Positions 37,055-47,200 of a DNA stretch of 64,000 bases are shown here, piece by piece. Source of the DNA: Chlorobium sp. (GTDB lineage Bacteria; Bacteroidota; Chlorobiia; Chlorobiales; Chlorobiaceae); assembly GCA_005862225.1 (NCBI GenBank), contig SZXV01000008.1, positions 29,905-93,904 on the forward strand. The letters run 5' to 3'. The stretch's first letter is position 1. The number at the start of each line of letters is the position of its first letter. The translations under genes were made by a program, and so were the position numbers. A model generated the notes under the pieces. That model saw only the letters and a program-made list of their open reading frames with translations. It made no database searches and had not been told where the DNA came from.

Positions 37055-37795
37055 ATGATGAAAAACCGCTTTTTTCACGCAAAGAGGTTCTCTCTTTTTC
37101 TGCTTGTATCGTACCTGTTTACCGCTTGTGCGGCTCAGAACCCGACATTGTATCAAGCTGACCTTGAAAAGGCATACCATAGCGCTGTAGTGGATGCAGA
37201 ACAAGCTGATCCATCAGAGATATCCAAAAATCTTGTCGCTATCGTCCCCTCAAATTATTCGCTGATATGGAAAAACAAGGATGATGCACAGAATGCAAGA
37301 ATATTGGTTGTCACCTGGACAAATTATGATGGTTATGACAATAAAATCGGCCAGTCTCTCCGGCTCTCAAGAGAGGTTTGGGTAACAACCGCACCCGAAG
37401 TCAAGAACTTTTGTAAAAATCTGAAAGAAAACAGATCACTGCGGCTTGAACAGCTTTTGGGACTTCCCCCAAATGCCGGAAAAACAAAGTTTGTGGAAAT
37501 GTGGGTCAAACCTGGCGATCTCTTCAGGCCAAGTGCGGATCCGGAAATCAGTGACAGCGAGGCAGAAACAGATTTTCGGGCAGCCAACGCCTTTATTATG
37601 GTAAGCGCAGACTATATCAAGTGGTATAATGAGTTGAAGATGAAATCGTATGGGCCGAATGGATATCCGTGGACCAGACTGGGTTATACTTATGACTGGG
37701 GAAATAACCCTCGTCATATCGGGCTGAGTGAATTTGTTATTATGCCAGGGGCAACTGTGGAAATCAATGCTATTTCATCAACACTTGAGTATTAA
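37055..37795 (+). CDS. Predicted lipoprotein of unknown function
   Basis: Signal peptide with lipobox: FSLFLLVSYLFTACAAQ, with lipidation at the Cys of LFTAC about residue 26. The mature part is soluble, about 220 residues: NLVAIVPSNYSLIWKNKDDA, ILVVTWTNYDGYDNKIGQSL, VEMWVKPGDLFRPSADPEI, and a WTRLGYTYDWGNNPRHIGLS end. I recognise no domain. The frame opens inside yoeB at 36956; ATG 37055 just after an AGGT and before the signal peptide is the sensible start. It follows yoeB by 31 bases. Confidence 0.7.
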   Translation: MMKNRFFHAKRFSLFLLVSYLFTACAAQNPTLYQADLEKAYHSAVVDAEQADPSEISKNLVAIVPSNYSLIWKNKDDAQNARILVVTWTNYDGYDNKIGQSLRLSREVWVTTAPEVKNFCKNLKENRSLRLEQLLGLPPNAGKTKFVEMWVKPGDLFRPSADPEISDSEAETDFRAANAFIMVSADYIKWYNELKMKSYGPNGYPWTRLGYTYDWGNNPRHIGLSEFVIMPGATVEINAISSTLEY

Positions 37796-37903
37796 GTTTT
37801 TTGAAGAGGTGGGCAGAGATAATTTTTACCGCTGATTATCTCAGAACATTTTGATATTTTTTTTCAACCAGGGTAAAATGGTAATGAACCAAACTATTTT
37901 CAA

Positions 37904-38353
37904 ATGAACATTGCTCAACGAATCATCGCTGTTCTTCTTTTCTTCTGTATGAGCAGCACAGCAAAGGCCGAAGAGTACCGGAATGTCGAGGTGACAAAAT
38001 TGATGACGTCAACAACATCAAGCAACGGGCAGCCATTAACTTATCTTCGTACAGATCACCCTGAAGTAACTGCTCTTGTGGTGCGTATTGCTCCAGGAAA
38101 CTCAACCGGTTGGCACAAACATCCTGTCCCCGTCTACGCATATATGCTCGAAGGGGCACTTACCGTTGAACTGAAGGATGGCAATAAATATGCCTTCAAA
38201 AAAGGAGATGCCATTCTTGAGGTCATGAACACCCTGCACAACGGTTATAACTCTGGAAGTGAGCCAGCCACTCTTGTTGTTTTTTATACCGGAGCTGTCG
38301 GTACGCCTAATGTGATCAAAGAAGAGAGCGTGAAAACCACTTCGGGGCATTAA
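37904..38353 (+). CDS. Secreted cupin-domain protein
   Basis: A 149-residue protein. The signal peptide IIAVLLFFCMSSTAKA precedes a single cupin barrel: VRIAPGNSTGWHKHPVPVYA carries the first metal-binding His pair and YMLEGALTVELKDGNKYAFK, KGDAILEVMNTLHNGYN the second motif (His in NTLHNG). It is exported to the periplasm. Substrate unknown. A hairpin terminator lies shortly after the gene. Confidence 0.82.
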   Translation: MNIAQRIIAVLLFFCMSSTAKAEEYRNVEVTKLMTSTTSSNGQPLTYLRTDHPEVTALVVRIAPGNSTGWHKHPVPVYAYMLEGALTVELKDGNKYAFKKGDAILEVMNTLHNGYNSGSEPATLVVFYTGAVGTPNVIKEESVKTTSGH

Positions 38354-38411
38354 GAGTATCTCAGTAGAGCCCTTGGTTTCAGCCGAATTCGAATATTCTG
38401 ATTTAAAAACA

Positions 38412-38440
38412 CTCCCGGAAAAATCTGAATTTTCCGGGAG
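38412..38440. terminator. Terminator between convergent genes
   Basis: 11-bp perfect stem CTCCCGGAAAA (38412-38422) / TTTTCCGGGAG (38430-38440), loop TCTGAAT reduced. On the minus strand it is followed by TGTTTTTA, so it mainly ends the alpha/beta hydrolase gene; it can also serve the cupin gene. Confidence 0.75.
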
Positions 38441-38454
38441 AAATAATCAAACTG

Positions 38455-39708
38455 CTATTGCAAACCACGTGATGATTTGCCCGCATAATCGATATAACTT
38501 CCATCGCTGAAAGGCACAAGATCGAGTGAACCGTATGGATTTTTACGGTTCAGCCAGTTTATGCAATCGCTGTTGATCCAGTCTGAGAAGTTCCCTTTAA
38601 AACCACCGTCAGAATAAATACCGATAAACTTTTTGATGAGTTCAGCAGTAAAGCGGCTTTCTTCTCCTCCTGCATTATAGATTGTTGGATCAACTTTTTT
38701 CGCCTCATCATCCGCAAGACTGCACAGGTCACTCTCTTCAGTCAGATAGCCACTATGGCTTCCTTTGGCAACATTGGCTACGACTGCCCAGGAATCGCTT
38801 CCCGCAGGTGCAAGCTGTGAAAACTCACTCTCCTTTGAAGCATCCGGCGACCAAGCTACCGGATTGGATTGCGACAGACAAGCGTTGTCGCTGTCGCCAA
38901 CAACCATAATGATCGGTATCTGCTTATCTGCAAGCGCTTGACGATATGGCTCCATACCTGGAGCAATAATGGGGGCCTTCTGGTCGACAGGTGAAAGCTG
39001 CAACAGACCTACTGGATTTGCCAGATCTTCCTCCTGCCAGTGGGCCATCCGTTTTGCCCGAATCGGAATAATTTCGCGATCATACATCACGGGATTGAAA
39101 TGGCAATTTGTTTTTTCGCCAATCTCCTGTAGCGTCTCAAATCCGCACGCAGCAGCCTGGGCATGTGCTCCACCCACCGAGTGACCGGCAAAAATCACAT
39201 TATTGTGACCCGGCTTCATGAAACGGGCTTGCTTAACAACCTCTTCATCAAAGAAAATGGTGTCACGATTGTGCTCATCTCCCGTAAAAAAATAGTCAGT
39301 AGCGCCGTACTTGATAAGATAACAGGCCGCAGCATAGGCCGCCTGGCCAACTCTCGGATTTCCTCCAATATCTGTCCAGGGAAGACCTGGTTGTACTTGT
39401 GAGGTCGCCACAAAAGCCATCGCCCAGTTTTTCTCAACAATAGCCGATGTATAGTTATAGTAGTAAGAGGGATTTATGGCAAAGAGCGGATTATCATCCA
39501 GCAAGGTGCTGGCAATTTTTTTTGGGAAATAAAGCAAATCATAGCCAATCATAAATCCGTGATTAAACATCACAAGACCCTCAGCATCGCCGTTGACCGG
39601 ATAAAATACCTCGATAACCACCTCCACATACTGCGGAATACGCAAGTCATACTGTATCCAGGTATGGATACGATCAAAACAATAGTTATTGAAGCGAATG
39701 GGCTGCAT
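38455..39708 (-). CDS. Alpha/beta hydrolase, possibly chlorophyllase-like
   Basis: A 417-residue protein without a signal peptide. The nucleophile elbow is VIFAGHSVGGAHAQAAACG (Ser about 174). The oxyanion region is LVMFNHGFMIGYDLLYFPKK. A candidate Asp is in IIMVVGDSDNACLSQSN and the late His in VAKGSHSGYLTEESD. The HGF...GHSxGG layout with no cap domain recalls chlorophyllase and PET-hydrolase-type folds. In a chlorosome-bearing organism a pigment esterase is conceivable, but this is only inference. Followed by a strong terminator. Confidence 0.65.
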   Translation of the reverse strand: MQPIRFNNYCFDRIHTWIQYDLRIPQYVEVVIEVFYPVNGDAEGLVMFNHGFMIGYDLLYFPKKIASTLLDDNPLFAINPSYYYNYTSAIVEKNWAMAFVATSQVQPGLPWTDIGGNPRVGQAAYAAACYLIKYGATDYFFTGDEHNRDTIFFDEEVVKQARFMKPGHNNVIFAGHSVGGAHAQAAACGFETLQEIGEKTNCHFNPVMYDREIIPIRAKRMAHWQEEDLANPVGLLQLSPVDQKAPIIAPGMEPYRQALADKQIPIIMVVGDSDNACLSQSNPVAWSPDASKESEFSQLAPAGSDSWAVVANVAKGSHSGYLTEESDLCSLADDEAKKVDPTIYNAGGEESRFTAELIKKFIGIYSDGGFKGNFSDWINSDCINWLNRKNPYGSLDLVPFSDGSYIDYAGKSSRGLQ

Positions 39709-39797
39709 GATAAACCAGATTTACGTTAATGAAAACGACACGATAAAGAGATAATACATATAAAATTCACAAAAGGAACACCAACCATACACTTCAT

Positions 39798-40556
39798 TTA
39801 AAGTCTTGCACCACCGGATATTTCGATAATCTGGCCGGTAATAAACGCTGCATCATCAGAGGCAAGAAAAAGTGCGCAACGGGCAACATCATCGGGTGTC
39901 GCTACCCGGCCAAGCGGATAACGCTGCGCGCACTCTTTGCGAAGCATCTCCCATCGTTCAGGGCCAAGAGCACTGACAAAGGCTGGAACCTCTACAAGAG
40001 CTGGCGCAAGAGCGTTGACTGTTATACCATAACGACCGAGCGACATGGCAAGCGAACGGGTAAACGCGTAAATGCCTCCTTTGGCGGCAGAGTATGAAAA
40101 CTGGTTCGGACTTCCCCGATAGACCAGAGAGCTCATATTCACAATTTTTCCAGACCCCTGCGGCTTCATCATCCTGGCTGCTTCACGGCAGGAAATAATG
40201 CATGATTTAAGGTTAAGATCAAGATTGGTGCTCATTTTCAGGTAGTCAATCTGCTCGACATCGGCTGCCGGTTCGACGTCTCCCCCTGCAATGTTCGCCA
40301 CAATATCAAGTTTTCCATACCGATCGGCTATCTGATGATAAAGCGACTTGATCTCATTCTCCTGCGTCACATCGGCCTGCACTGACATCCCGCTGCCACC
40401 CAGCCCTTCAAGCAGCTCAAGAGTCGCGGCACATCCGGCAGCATTGATATCACTGACAATGACTGACGCGCCTTCCTTTGCGAAACAGAGTGCCACTGCT
40501 CTGCCGATTCCACCAGCCGCTCCAGTAACGAGCGCAATTTTTTCAAAAAGTCGCAT
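39798..40556 (-). CDS. Short-chain dehydrogenase/reductase (FabG-like)
   Basis: Classical SDR of 252 residues. It has the cofactor loop ALVTGAAGGIGRAVALCFAK, VIVSDINAAG (Asp after the second strand, suggesting NAD preference), the NIAGGDVEPAADVE segment in place of NNAG, the catalytic Ser in GKIVNMSSLVY and YxxxK in FSYSAAKGGIYAFTRSLAMS. The C-terminus GRVATPDDVARCALFLASDD and ITGQIIEISGGARL is standard. The substrate cannot be deduced. Confidence 0.88.
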   Translation of the reverse strand: MRLFEKIALVTGAAGGIGRAVALCFAKEGASVIVSDINAAGCAATLELLEGLGGSGMSVQADVTQENEIKSLYHQIADRYGKLDIVANIAGGDVEPAADVEQIDYLKMSTNLDLNLKSCIISCREAARMMKPQGSGKIVNMSSLVYRGSPNQFSYSAAKGGIYAFTRSLAMSLGRYGITVNALAPALVEVPAFVSALGPERWEMLRKECAQRYPLGRVATPDDVARCALFLASDDAAFITGQIIEISGGARL

Positions 40557-40584
40557 GGTCTTTAACTGTTTACCATGATTTGAA

Positions 40585-41157
40585 TTATCCGATAACTCCT
40601 CTTCTCTTCAATTCCCAGAAACATTTCGCGGTGGCCTGAATATCGTTGGCCGCATTATGCATTTCATCAAATCCGGTATCAAACAATGTCTGATAAAGTT
40701 CCGACAGCTTTGGCCATTTGTTGCCATAAGGGCCTTTAAGGGCGCAATAATCAGTGCTGCTTTCCATGGTGCATATTCTCTTTTTGGACGGGAGAATATT
40801 ATCCATTCCTGCCCTGATCAATTCGCTGCCCACAATCTTTTCATCAAAGCTCAGATTGTGCGCCACAAGTACCTGCGATTCAATGGCAAGTTCCTGAAAA
40901 AGCTGAAGTACCTTCCTTAACAAATGCCCTTCGGTATTGGCTCTTTCTGTTGAAATCCCATGAATGCGAGAAGCGCCTGATGGTATCACAAAGCCTTCCG
41001 GTTTAATGATATAGTCGCCGGATGATATGATCTTTCCATCATCACCAAAGTATAAAAATGCCAACTGCACAAGCCTTGGCCAGTTATCGACATCAGTCAC
41101 CGTCGCACGCCAGTTCCGGGGCAACCCTGTGGTTTCGGTATCAAAAAAGAGGTACAT
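40585..41157 (-). CDS. DnaQ-like 3'-5' exonuclease
   Basis: DEDDh exonuclease of 191 residues. ExoI is YLFFDTETTGLPRNWRATVT (Asp/Glu), ExoII VLVAHNLSFDEKIVGSELIR (Asp) and ExoIII MHNAANDIQATAKCF (His, Asp). ATG 41157 (MYLFFDTETTGL) is chosen over 41202. It lies 33 bases after a DUF3127 gene with an SSB-like tail on the same strand, so the pair may act together on DNA ends. A stand-alone enzyme rather than the Pol III subunit is likely. Confidence 0.85.
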   Translation of the reverse strand: MYLFFDTETTGLPRNWRATVTDVDNWPRLVQLAFLYFGDDGKIISSGDYIIKPEGFVIPSGASRIHGISTERANTEGHLLRKVLQLFQELAIESQVLVAHNLSFDEKIVGSELIRAGMDNILPSKKRICTMESSTDYCALKGPYGNKWPKLSELYQTLFDTGFDEMHNAANDIQATAKCFWELKRRGVIG

Positions 41158-41189
41158 ACTGAAAGAGAAAAAACTGCCTGGTAAAAACC

Positions 41190-41555
41190 TCAGAATGGAC
41201 AATCATCATTTGCAATGACGCTCTCGCTCTGACGCTCAAAAGCTGGTGGCTCCCATGAACCTGGCTCTTCGGAATAGGATGTCGCTGGCTGACTGGTTCC
41301 TTCGATCTTCCATGCCTTGACATCGGTGTACCATTTCCCGTTGAATTCCCTGCTTTCAATATCAAACGAAATGGTGAGCTTTGATCCCGTCTTCAGCAAA
41401 TTTTTGTCGAACTTGTCGCCCCACAGAGAAATACAAACTTTTTTGGGGTACTGTCCCTCGGTTTCAACAACGATATCCTGCTTTTTCCATACACCATTTT
41501 TTCCTGTACCGCTCTGTTCAGGAAGAATTGTCGCAAGCTTTGCCGTGAGTTGCAT
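41190..41555 (-). CDS. DUF3127 family protein with SSB-like acidic tail
   Basis: About 121 residues. The beta-rich domain (QLTAKLATILPEQSGTGKNG, KKQDIVVETEGQYPKKVCIS, SKLTISFDIESREFNGKWYT) resembles an OB fold and is the DUF3127 pattern. A disordered linker then leads to the final NDDCPF, which mimics the SSB tip DDDIPF. ATG 41555 (MQLTAKLATILPEQ) matches family starts; the frame opens at 41615. Upstream of and codirectional with the DnaQ-like gene. Single-strand DNA binding is inferred. Confidence 0.75.
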   Translation of the reverse strand: MQLTAKLATILPEQSGTGKNGVWKKQDIVVETEGQYPKKVCISLWGDKFDKNLLKTGSKLTISFDIESREFNGKWYTDVKAWKIEGTSQPATSYSEEPGSWEPPAFERQSESVIANDDCPF

Positions 41556-41632
41556 ATAATTTTCTAATGTTTTTAATGCGTTGGATAAAAAATCTCTGTT
41601 TTTCTGAAACACCATGCCTTTTGACCGGAGTG

Positions 41633-42514
41633 CTAAAGCTGCTGTGAGCTGTTCATTTCTTTATCTTTGCCGACAGAATTTGATGAGGCAAAAAGCTTGA
41701 ACCCCATAAGGCTGGTCATAGACTGTACGGCACAATTGATTTTTCCGATAAACAGGTCGAGGTCAGTCACGCCATGGCTTTCATCGGCTGAGGCCTGCTC
41801 CATAAACTCCATAAACTGCTGATAACGAAGATCACCAATTCTTGACGACAAGGAAAAGTCGGAGATACGGAACGCGCACAATGATTCATCAATAACAAAA
41901 AGGTCGCCATGCTTGAGTATCTGGATCCAGAAATCGAGATCAATGGTGTAAGGCACAACTTCACTATAGCCGCTGATTTTGGTAATCAAATCGGCCGGAT
42001 AAAGGCCGCAAACCGGCTCGCCGATAATATTGGTACCCATACGAACCATTTTCCTGATCACATCAACTGGTTCCTTGCGACCTCCATCAACAAAATTCAC
42101 CTTTTTGATGAGTGTTTTTCCGGCAGGATCAATAATGGTTCTTTGACTGCTGACAAGGCTTACTCCTGCATTTTGGGGCTCGTCAAAAACCTTTACCTGT
42201 TTTTCAAGACATTCCGGAAAAAGAAGGTCATCACCGCAGACAAGCTTGACATACTTTCCTCTCACCTTGCTGATTGCCCTGTTCCAGTTTCCCGCCGGGC
42301 CAAGGTTTTCTGAATTTCTGAAGAGCTTGATGCGCGGATCGGTCAATGAAGCGGCTATATCATAAGAGTCATCAGTCGAATGATCGTCATAGATCAAAAG
42401 CTCAAAATCGGTAAAGGTCTGCGCAAGCACTGACTTGATAGTCTCAGCGATAAACAGGGCATTATTGTACATCGGTATTGCAACCGTCACATAGGGTCTA
42501 TTCAGGGAGCCCAT
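41633..42514 (-). CDS. Family 2 glycosyltransferase
   Basis: GT-A fold enzyme of 293 residues: [60 protein letters not shown], and the metal motif [37 protein letters not shown] and [18 protein letters not shown] form the acceptor side. No membrane anchor. The sugar and acceptor are unknown, and no polysaccharide cluster surrounds it. Confidence 0.88.
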   Translation of the reverse strand: MGSLNRPYVTVAIPMYNNALFIAETIKSVLAQTFTDFELLIYDDHSTDDSYDIAASLTDPRIKLFRNSENLGPAGNWNRAISKVRGKYVKLVCGDDLLFPECLEKQVKVFDEPQNAGVSLVSSQRTIIDPAGKTLIKKVNFVDGGRKEPVDVIRKMVRMGTNIIGEPVCGLYPADLITKISGYSEVVPYTIDLDFWIQILKHGDLFVIDESLCAFRISDFSLSSRIGDLRYQQFMEFMEQASADESHGVTDLDLFIGKINCAVQSMTSLMGFKLFASSNSVGKDKEMNSSQQL

Positions 42515-42536
42515 AACGTTATCCTCCGCAAAGACA

Positions 42537-43808
42537 TTATTTCATTTCCTGCTGAAGATTCACAGACACATAAAAGACAGAACATCCATAGCAAAAACCC
42601 GCAACTCCAAGTAAAAGGTTATTGTCAAGAAAAAAACCAAGCAAAATAGCTGTCGCAGAAAGGAGCATCACGGTAAGCTGCTTGAAGGCTCTCTTCATTG
42701 CAGTATCGCCAAGAAGCTCTGAGAGCGCAGACTCGCTTTTAAGCGTATCAAGGGAGTTTGAACGGACAATTGATGGAATGACGATATATATCATACCGAT
42801 AAAGGAAAAGCTGATCCATCCGAGTAACGCGGCATGGGTATGGGAATGATAAATCCACATCCTGTTGAACGGCAGGGGTGGCACTGTACCGAAATGAATC
42901 CCCTTCAGGAAGTAAATGTTCATAATGCCGTATCCGCTTGTCGCAAAAAGAAGGGCAAGGCCGCTTAACAGAAAAGCAAGCGCTGGATGACAAAACTTGT
43001 TCTTGAAAAAGTTATAGAGATAAAGAGTGAAACTGCCGAGCAGCCCCATCACACCGAACAACAATACATGGCTGATGAGCATCATCCCCAGATAGTATTC
43101 TGCAAGAATTACAATCAGAAACAAGAGAACGCCGCCGACAAAAATATAAAACCAGAGACTGAAAAGCCGCTTTGCAAGCTCCTTTTTTGATGACCTGCTC
43201 CAGGCGAAGGTATAGAGAAAACCCATGACACTGATACTGAGAGGAAATGAAGAACCAAGAAAGTAGGAGGATTGTGTCACAAAAAAGGGAATAACCTCCT
43301 GCTCAGGAAATGCCTCTTTAAGACCCAGTGTAAACAGTCCCAGATTGGCAACAAGCAGAAATAGCACATCAAAAATATAGAAGCGCACTGACACCTGATT
43401 CCAGATTTTCGGAATCGACAGCGTGGTAAAGATCTCTTTGAGAGGCCCGGCAACCAGAAGCATGAGGAGCAAGCCTGTAAAAGCCTTTAACAGTGGCCAG
43501 TCCATGGCAACCGCCACAGTAATCATGACAAGAGAGAGGAGAACAAGAGAGATATACCGTAACTGCCTTGATGGATCAATTTTCAGTTCAGGATAAATGG
43601 CGGCAGTCAGGTAGCGATTAAGAATGAGTATCGCAAGGTTGCCGAAACCAATAAAAAAGATATAGGGATGAAGCTTCAGTAAAAAATAGTTGCCACTCAA
43701 CACTCCTGTCGCCCCCAGAAAAGAGGCAAGAGCAACAACTGCAACTGAAACAGCAAGAAAAAGTCTTGCGAGACTGTTCAAATCCTTGTCAAAACGAGAT
43801 AAAGTCAT
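42537..43808 (-). CDS. Polytopic membrane protein resembling heme-copper oxidase subunit I
   Basis: 423 residues with about twelve hydrophobic helices. [20 protein letters not shown] and [20 protein letters not shown] place His residues at positions reminiscent of CcoN/NorB-type proteins (H-x-H-GALLGW). Canonical six-His ligand sets and the Cu site cannot be confirmed by eye, so it may be an oxidase-like protein rather than an oxidase. Its start overlaps the stop of the DoxX-like gene by four bases (ATGA), so the two are coupled. Confidence 0.6.
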   Translation of the reverse strand: MTLSRFDKDLNSLARLFLAVSVAVVALASFLGATGVLSGNYFLLKLHPYIFFIGFGNLAILILNRYLTAAIYPELKIDPSRQLRYISLVLLSLVMITVAVAMDWPLLKAFTGLLLMLLVAGPLKEIFTTLSIPKIWNQVSVRFYIFDVLFLLVANLGLFTLGLKEAFPEQEVIPFFVTQSSYFLGSSFPLSISVMGFLYTFAWSRSSKKELAKRLFSLWFYIFVGGVLLFLIVILAEYYLGMMLISHVLLFGVMGLLGSFTLYLYNFFKNKFCHPALAFLLSGLALLFATSGYGIMNIYFLKGIHFGTVPPLPFNRMWIYHSHTHAALLGWISFSFIGMIYIVIPSIVRSNSLDTLKSESALSELLGDTAMKRAFKQLTVMLLSATAILLGFFLDNNLLLGVAGFCYGCSVFYVSVNLQQEMK

Positions 43809-44230
43809 TCGGTCAGATCTTGTGCTTTTGATTTTTTCAATTCCAGGACGGCAATCACAGAAAGAGCTATCAATGAAACATTCAGCGTCAAAGGGTTAAA
43901 TGGCAAGGAATACATTGTTGGCTCAAACAGAGCGACAAATAAAAGAAGTCCGGCCAAAGTCACGACGTTAAGCCAGAATACCCAGCGCCATCTGGCAACA
44001 AGCAGGAAAAGTCCAAACACTATTTCTGCAACCCCGATCCAGAAAACGGCTTCACACGCCCACTGATAGACCGGGATAACATGGCCAAGCAGGTCGATTT
44101 CACCACTGCTCTGACAGGCTATTTTAGGAACCGCACCTTGATAAATCCAGGAAAACGCAAGTGCGAAACGGCACAACAACAGCGCTGGAGTCTGCTTTAA
44201 GAAAAAGCCCATTGCCTCTCTTTTGTTCAT
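43805..44230 (-). CDS. DoxX-like family membrane protein
   Basis: 141 residues with four hydrophobic helices: LLLCRFALAFSWIYQGAVPK, VFWIGVAEIVFGLFLLVAR, a third (WVFWLNVVTLAGLLLFVALF) and a fourth near the C-terminus (VSLIALSVIAVLELK). The FSWIYQGAVPK and PLTLNVSLIALS blocks are DoxX-like signatures. Overlaps the oxidase-like gene by four bases and follows the RND pump gene by 16 bases on the same strand. Likely a membrane partner in redox or quinone metabolism by family analogy. Confidence 0.75.
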   Translation of the reverse strand: MNKREAMGFFLKQTPALLLCRFALAFSWIYQGAVPKIACQSSGEIDLLGHVIPVYQWACEAVFWIGVAEIVFGLFLLVARWRWVFWLNVVTLAGLLLFVALFEPTMYSLPFNPLTLNVSLIALSVIAVLELKKSKAQDLTE

Positions 44231-44246
44231 GAAATTGCAAAAAAGC

Positions 44247-47200
44247 CTACACCGCTCGCGTTTTTTTCAGCCTTGAAAACTTGCCGCGCACTTTATCAAA
44301 CCAGACGTAAACCACCGGAATAACCAGCAATGTCAGAAACATTGAACTGAAGAGACCTCCAACAAGAGCGACAGAAAGACCGGATTTCCATTCAGATCCT
44401 GAGCTTTGGGAAAGAGCTATAGGAAGAAGTCCAAAAATCAGTGTCAATGTGGTCATAAGAATAGGACGCAACCGCTCTTTTGCTGCTTCAAGAATAGCGG
44501 CAGTGAGTTCCATCCCCTCATCGCGGAACTTGTTGATAAAATCAACCAAAAGAATAGCGTTTTTTCCTACAAGCCCTACAAGCATGATAATTCCGAGAAT
44601 AGTGAAAATACTCAATGACTTGCCGGTAAGGGCAAGAGCAAAAAGAGCGCCGATGATGGCCAGTGGAATAGAAAACATAACGACCATAGGCCATACCCAT
44701 GAGTCATACAACGCTACCATTATAAGATAAACAAAGATAATGGCAACAAGAAAAGAGAGCAGAAGCGTTGAATTTGACTCCCCCTGCCTTTTGAGATCAG
44801 ACTCATAGGCATAACTTACAGTGGAAGGCATGAGACCATTTTTTTTCATGTTCGCCATGACCCTCTCAATCTCTTTTCCGATACTCCCGACAGGACGACC
44901 AACAACCTGGGCCTTGACCCACACGGCATTATTTCTGTCTTTCCGCTGCAACTGAGTATAGCCTCGATCCTGTTCAAACGTGACAAACTGACCAAGCCGA
45001 ACCATATCGCCCTGCGGAGTGCGGAAAGTAATCTCGGAAAGTGTCGAGGTATCCTGACGGTAGTACTTGTCGAGCATGACCCTTATATCGTATTCATCAC
45101 TTCCATCCCGATATTTTCCAGCTTCATCTCCAGCATAAGCAGTGCGCAGAGCTGCTCCAACATCGTTAATGGAGAGGCCGAACGATGCCATTTTTTCCCG
45201 ATCGACCACAACGCGCATTTCGGGGCTCCCAACCTGGGAGGTCAATTTGATGTCGGCTGTTCCTGAAATGGTTTTAATGCTGTCTCTCAATGCTTCGGCG
45301 ACCCGGGTCACCTGACTTCTCAGTGGGCCGCTGATAATCACTGCAACCGGAGTTTCATTTGCTGTTCCAAAAATTCCAATAGGATTTATGCTTGCCTTAA
45401 GACCTGCAATATCCTGCAGATTGACCCTAATTGCCTGCATAATGGTGTCTGTCGATCGGGTACGCTCATCTTTGGGGGTAAGCCTGACGTTCAGTTCTGA
45501 AATATTATCTGCGCTCTGGTTGAAAAAGCCCTCAGTTGAAGCGCCAACATTAACCATCACTTTTTTCACTTCAGCCATTGAGCTGAGCCGCCGTTCAACA
45601 CTGCGGGTAAGCCGGTTGGTCTCTTGAAGCGTGGTGCCGGGCTCCAGTTCCAGCTTGACGGCAAACTCGCCACGGTCGGAAACGGAGATAAACTCTCCAC
45701 CGATAAAGCCAAAAAACGGAAGAAGGAAAGAGAGAAACAGCAGAAGAATTGCACTGAAAAAAACTTTTCTGGGGTTGCGAAGACTCCATTGAAGGAGCTC
45801 AATATAACCCTGACGCATGCGCTGAAAATTGTCTTCAAAAGCAATGGCAAACTTTTCAACGGCATTTTTACCGGAAAACTTTTCGACTTTGGAAAAGCGC
45901 GACGCAAGCAGGGGCGTCAAGGTGAATGATACAAAAAGGCTGACCAGAGTCGAGATGACCATAACAACAGAAAACTCTCGAAGAATATTGCCTACAATTC
46001 CACTGACAAGTGAGAGCGGGAGAAAAACAACCACATCAACCATGGTAATGGAGAGCGCTGTAAAGCCAATCTCGTTTCTGCCGGCAAGAGCGGCAGTTCG
46101 GGGCTCTTCACCACGTTCGAGATGCCGATAAATATTTTCAAGGACGACAATGGAATCATCAACCAGAACACCGACAACAAGCGAAAGAGAGAGGAGCGTC
46201 ATGAGGTTCAGGGAAAACCCGAAAAGGTACATCCCGATAAAAGTCGTCACAAGAGAGGTCGGGATAGAAACAAGCACAATCAGGGAGTTGCGCAAGCTAT
46301 GCAGGAAGAGCATCATAACGAGAGCAACAAGCAGTATGGCAAGCAGAAGATCATGCTGCACTGCTGTGACGGCTTCCAGCGTAAAAGTCGAGGCGTCCTG
46401 GGCAATATCAAAGTGGAGGTGACTTGTACTGTAGAGTTTTTCAAGCTTTAAGAGCGCAACTCTGGCAAGACGACTGACATCGACAGTATTGGCATCACTC
46501 TGCTTCATGATCATAATGCCTACGGCACTTTGACCATTTACCCTCGTCAGTGTTGTAATCTCTTTGAAACCGTCCTCAACTTCAGCAACATCCCGCAGAG
46601 CAACGTTGCCGGAAGAGGTTGAGCGCAAGACAAGATTTTTCAACTCCTCAAGGCTGGTAAACTTGCCAGCAAGCCTTACAACAAACTGTCGGTCACTATC
46701 GTCAATTTTCCCGGTCGGAAAATCATTGTTAGCCTTTCCCACCTCCTTGAAGACATCCGAAACAGTTAGACCATAGCTCTGAAGTCTTGCCAAATCAACA
46801 TTAACCCTGATTTCTCTCTCACGTCCTCCAAGCAGATAGACTTGCCCTACCCCGCCAACACTTGCAAGCAAGGGCTTGATATTGTCCTTGAGCAGTTGGT
46901 AAAACTCTGCGTCCGGAAGTGATGAGGTTGCCCCGATACGCAGCACAGGGACTTCATCAAGGGCAAAACGGGTTATGACAGGAGCTTTTGCCTCAGTGGG
47001 AAAACGATCGCGCACCTCATTGATCTTGCGCTGGGCATCCTGAAGAGCTTTTTCGATATTGGCTGAATTGGAAAACTCAATGGCGACAACTGACAACCCT
47101 TCGGTTGAAGTAGAGGTGATTGAGGAAATTTTTTCAATTGCCGAAACAGCTTCCTCAACTGGTTTGGTCAGCGATGTTTCAACCTCTGCAGGAGAGGCGC

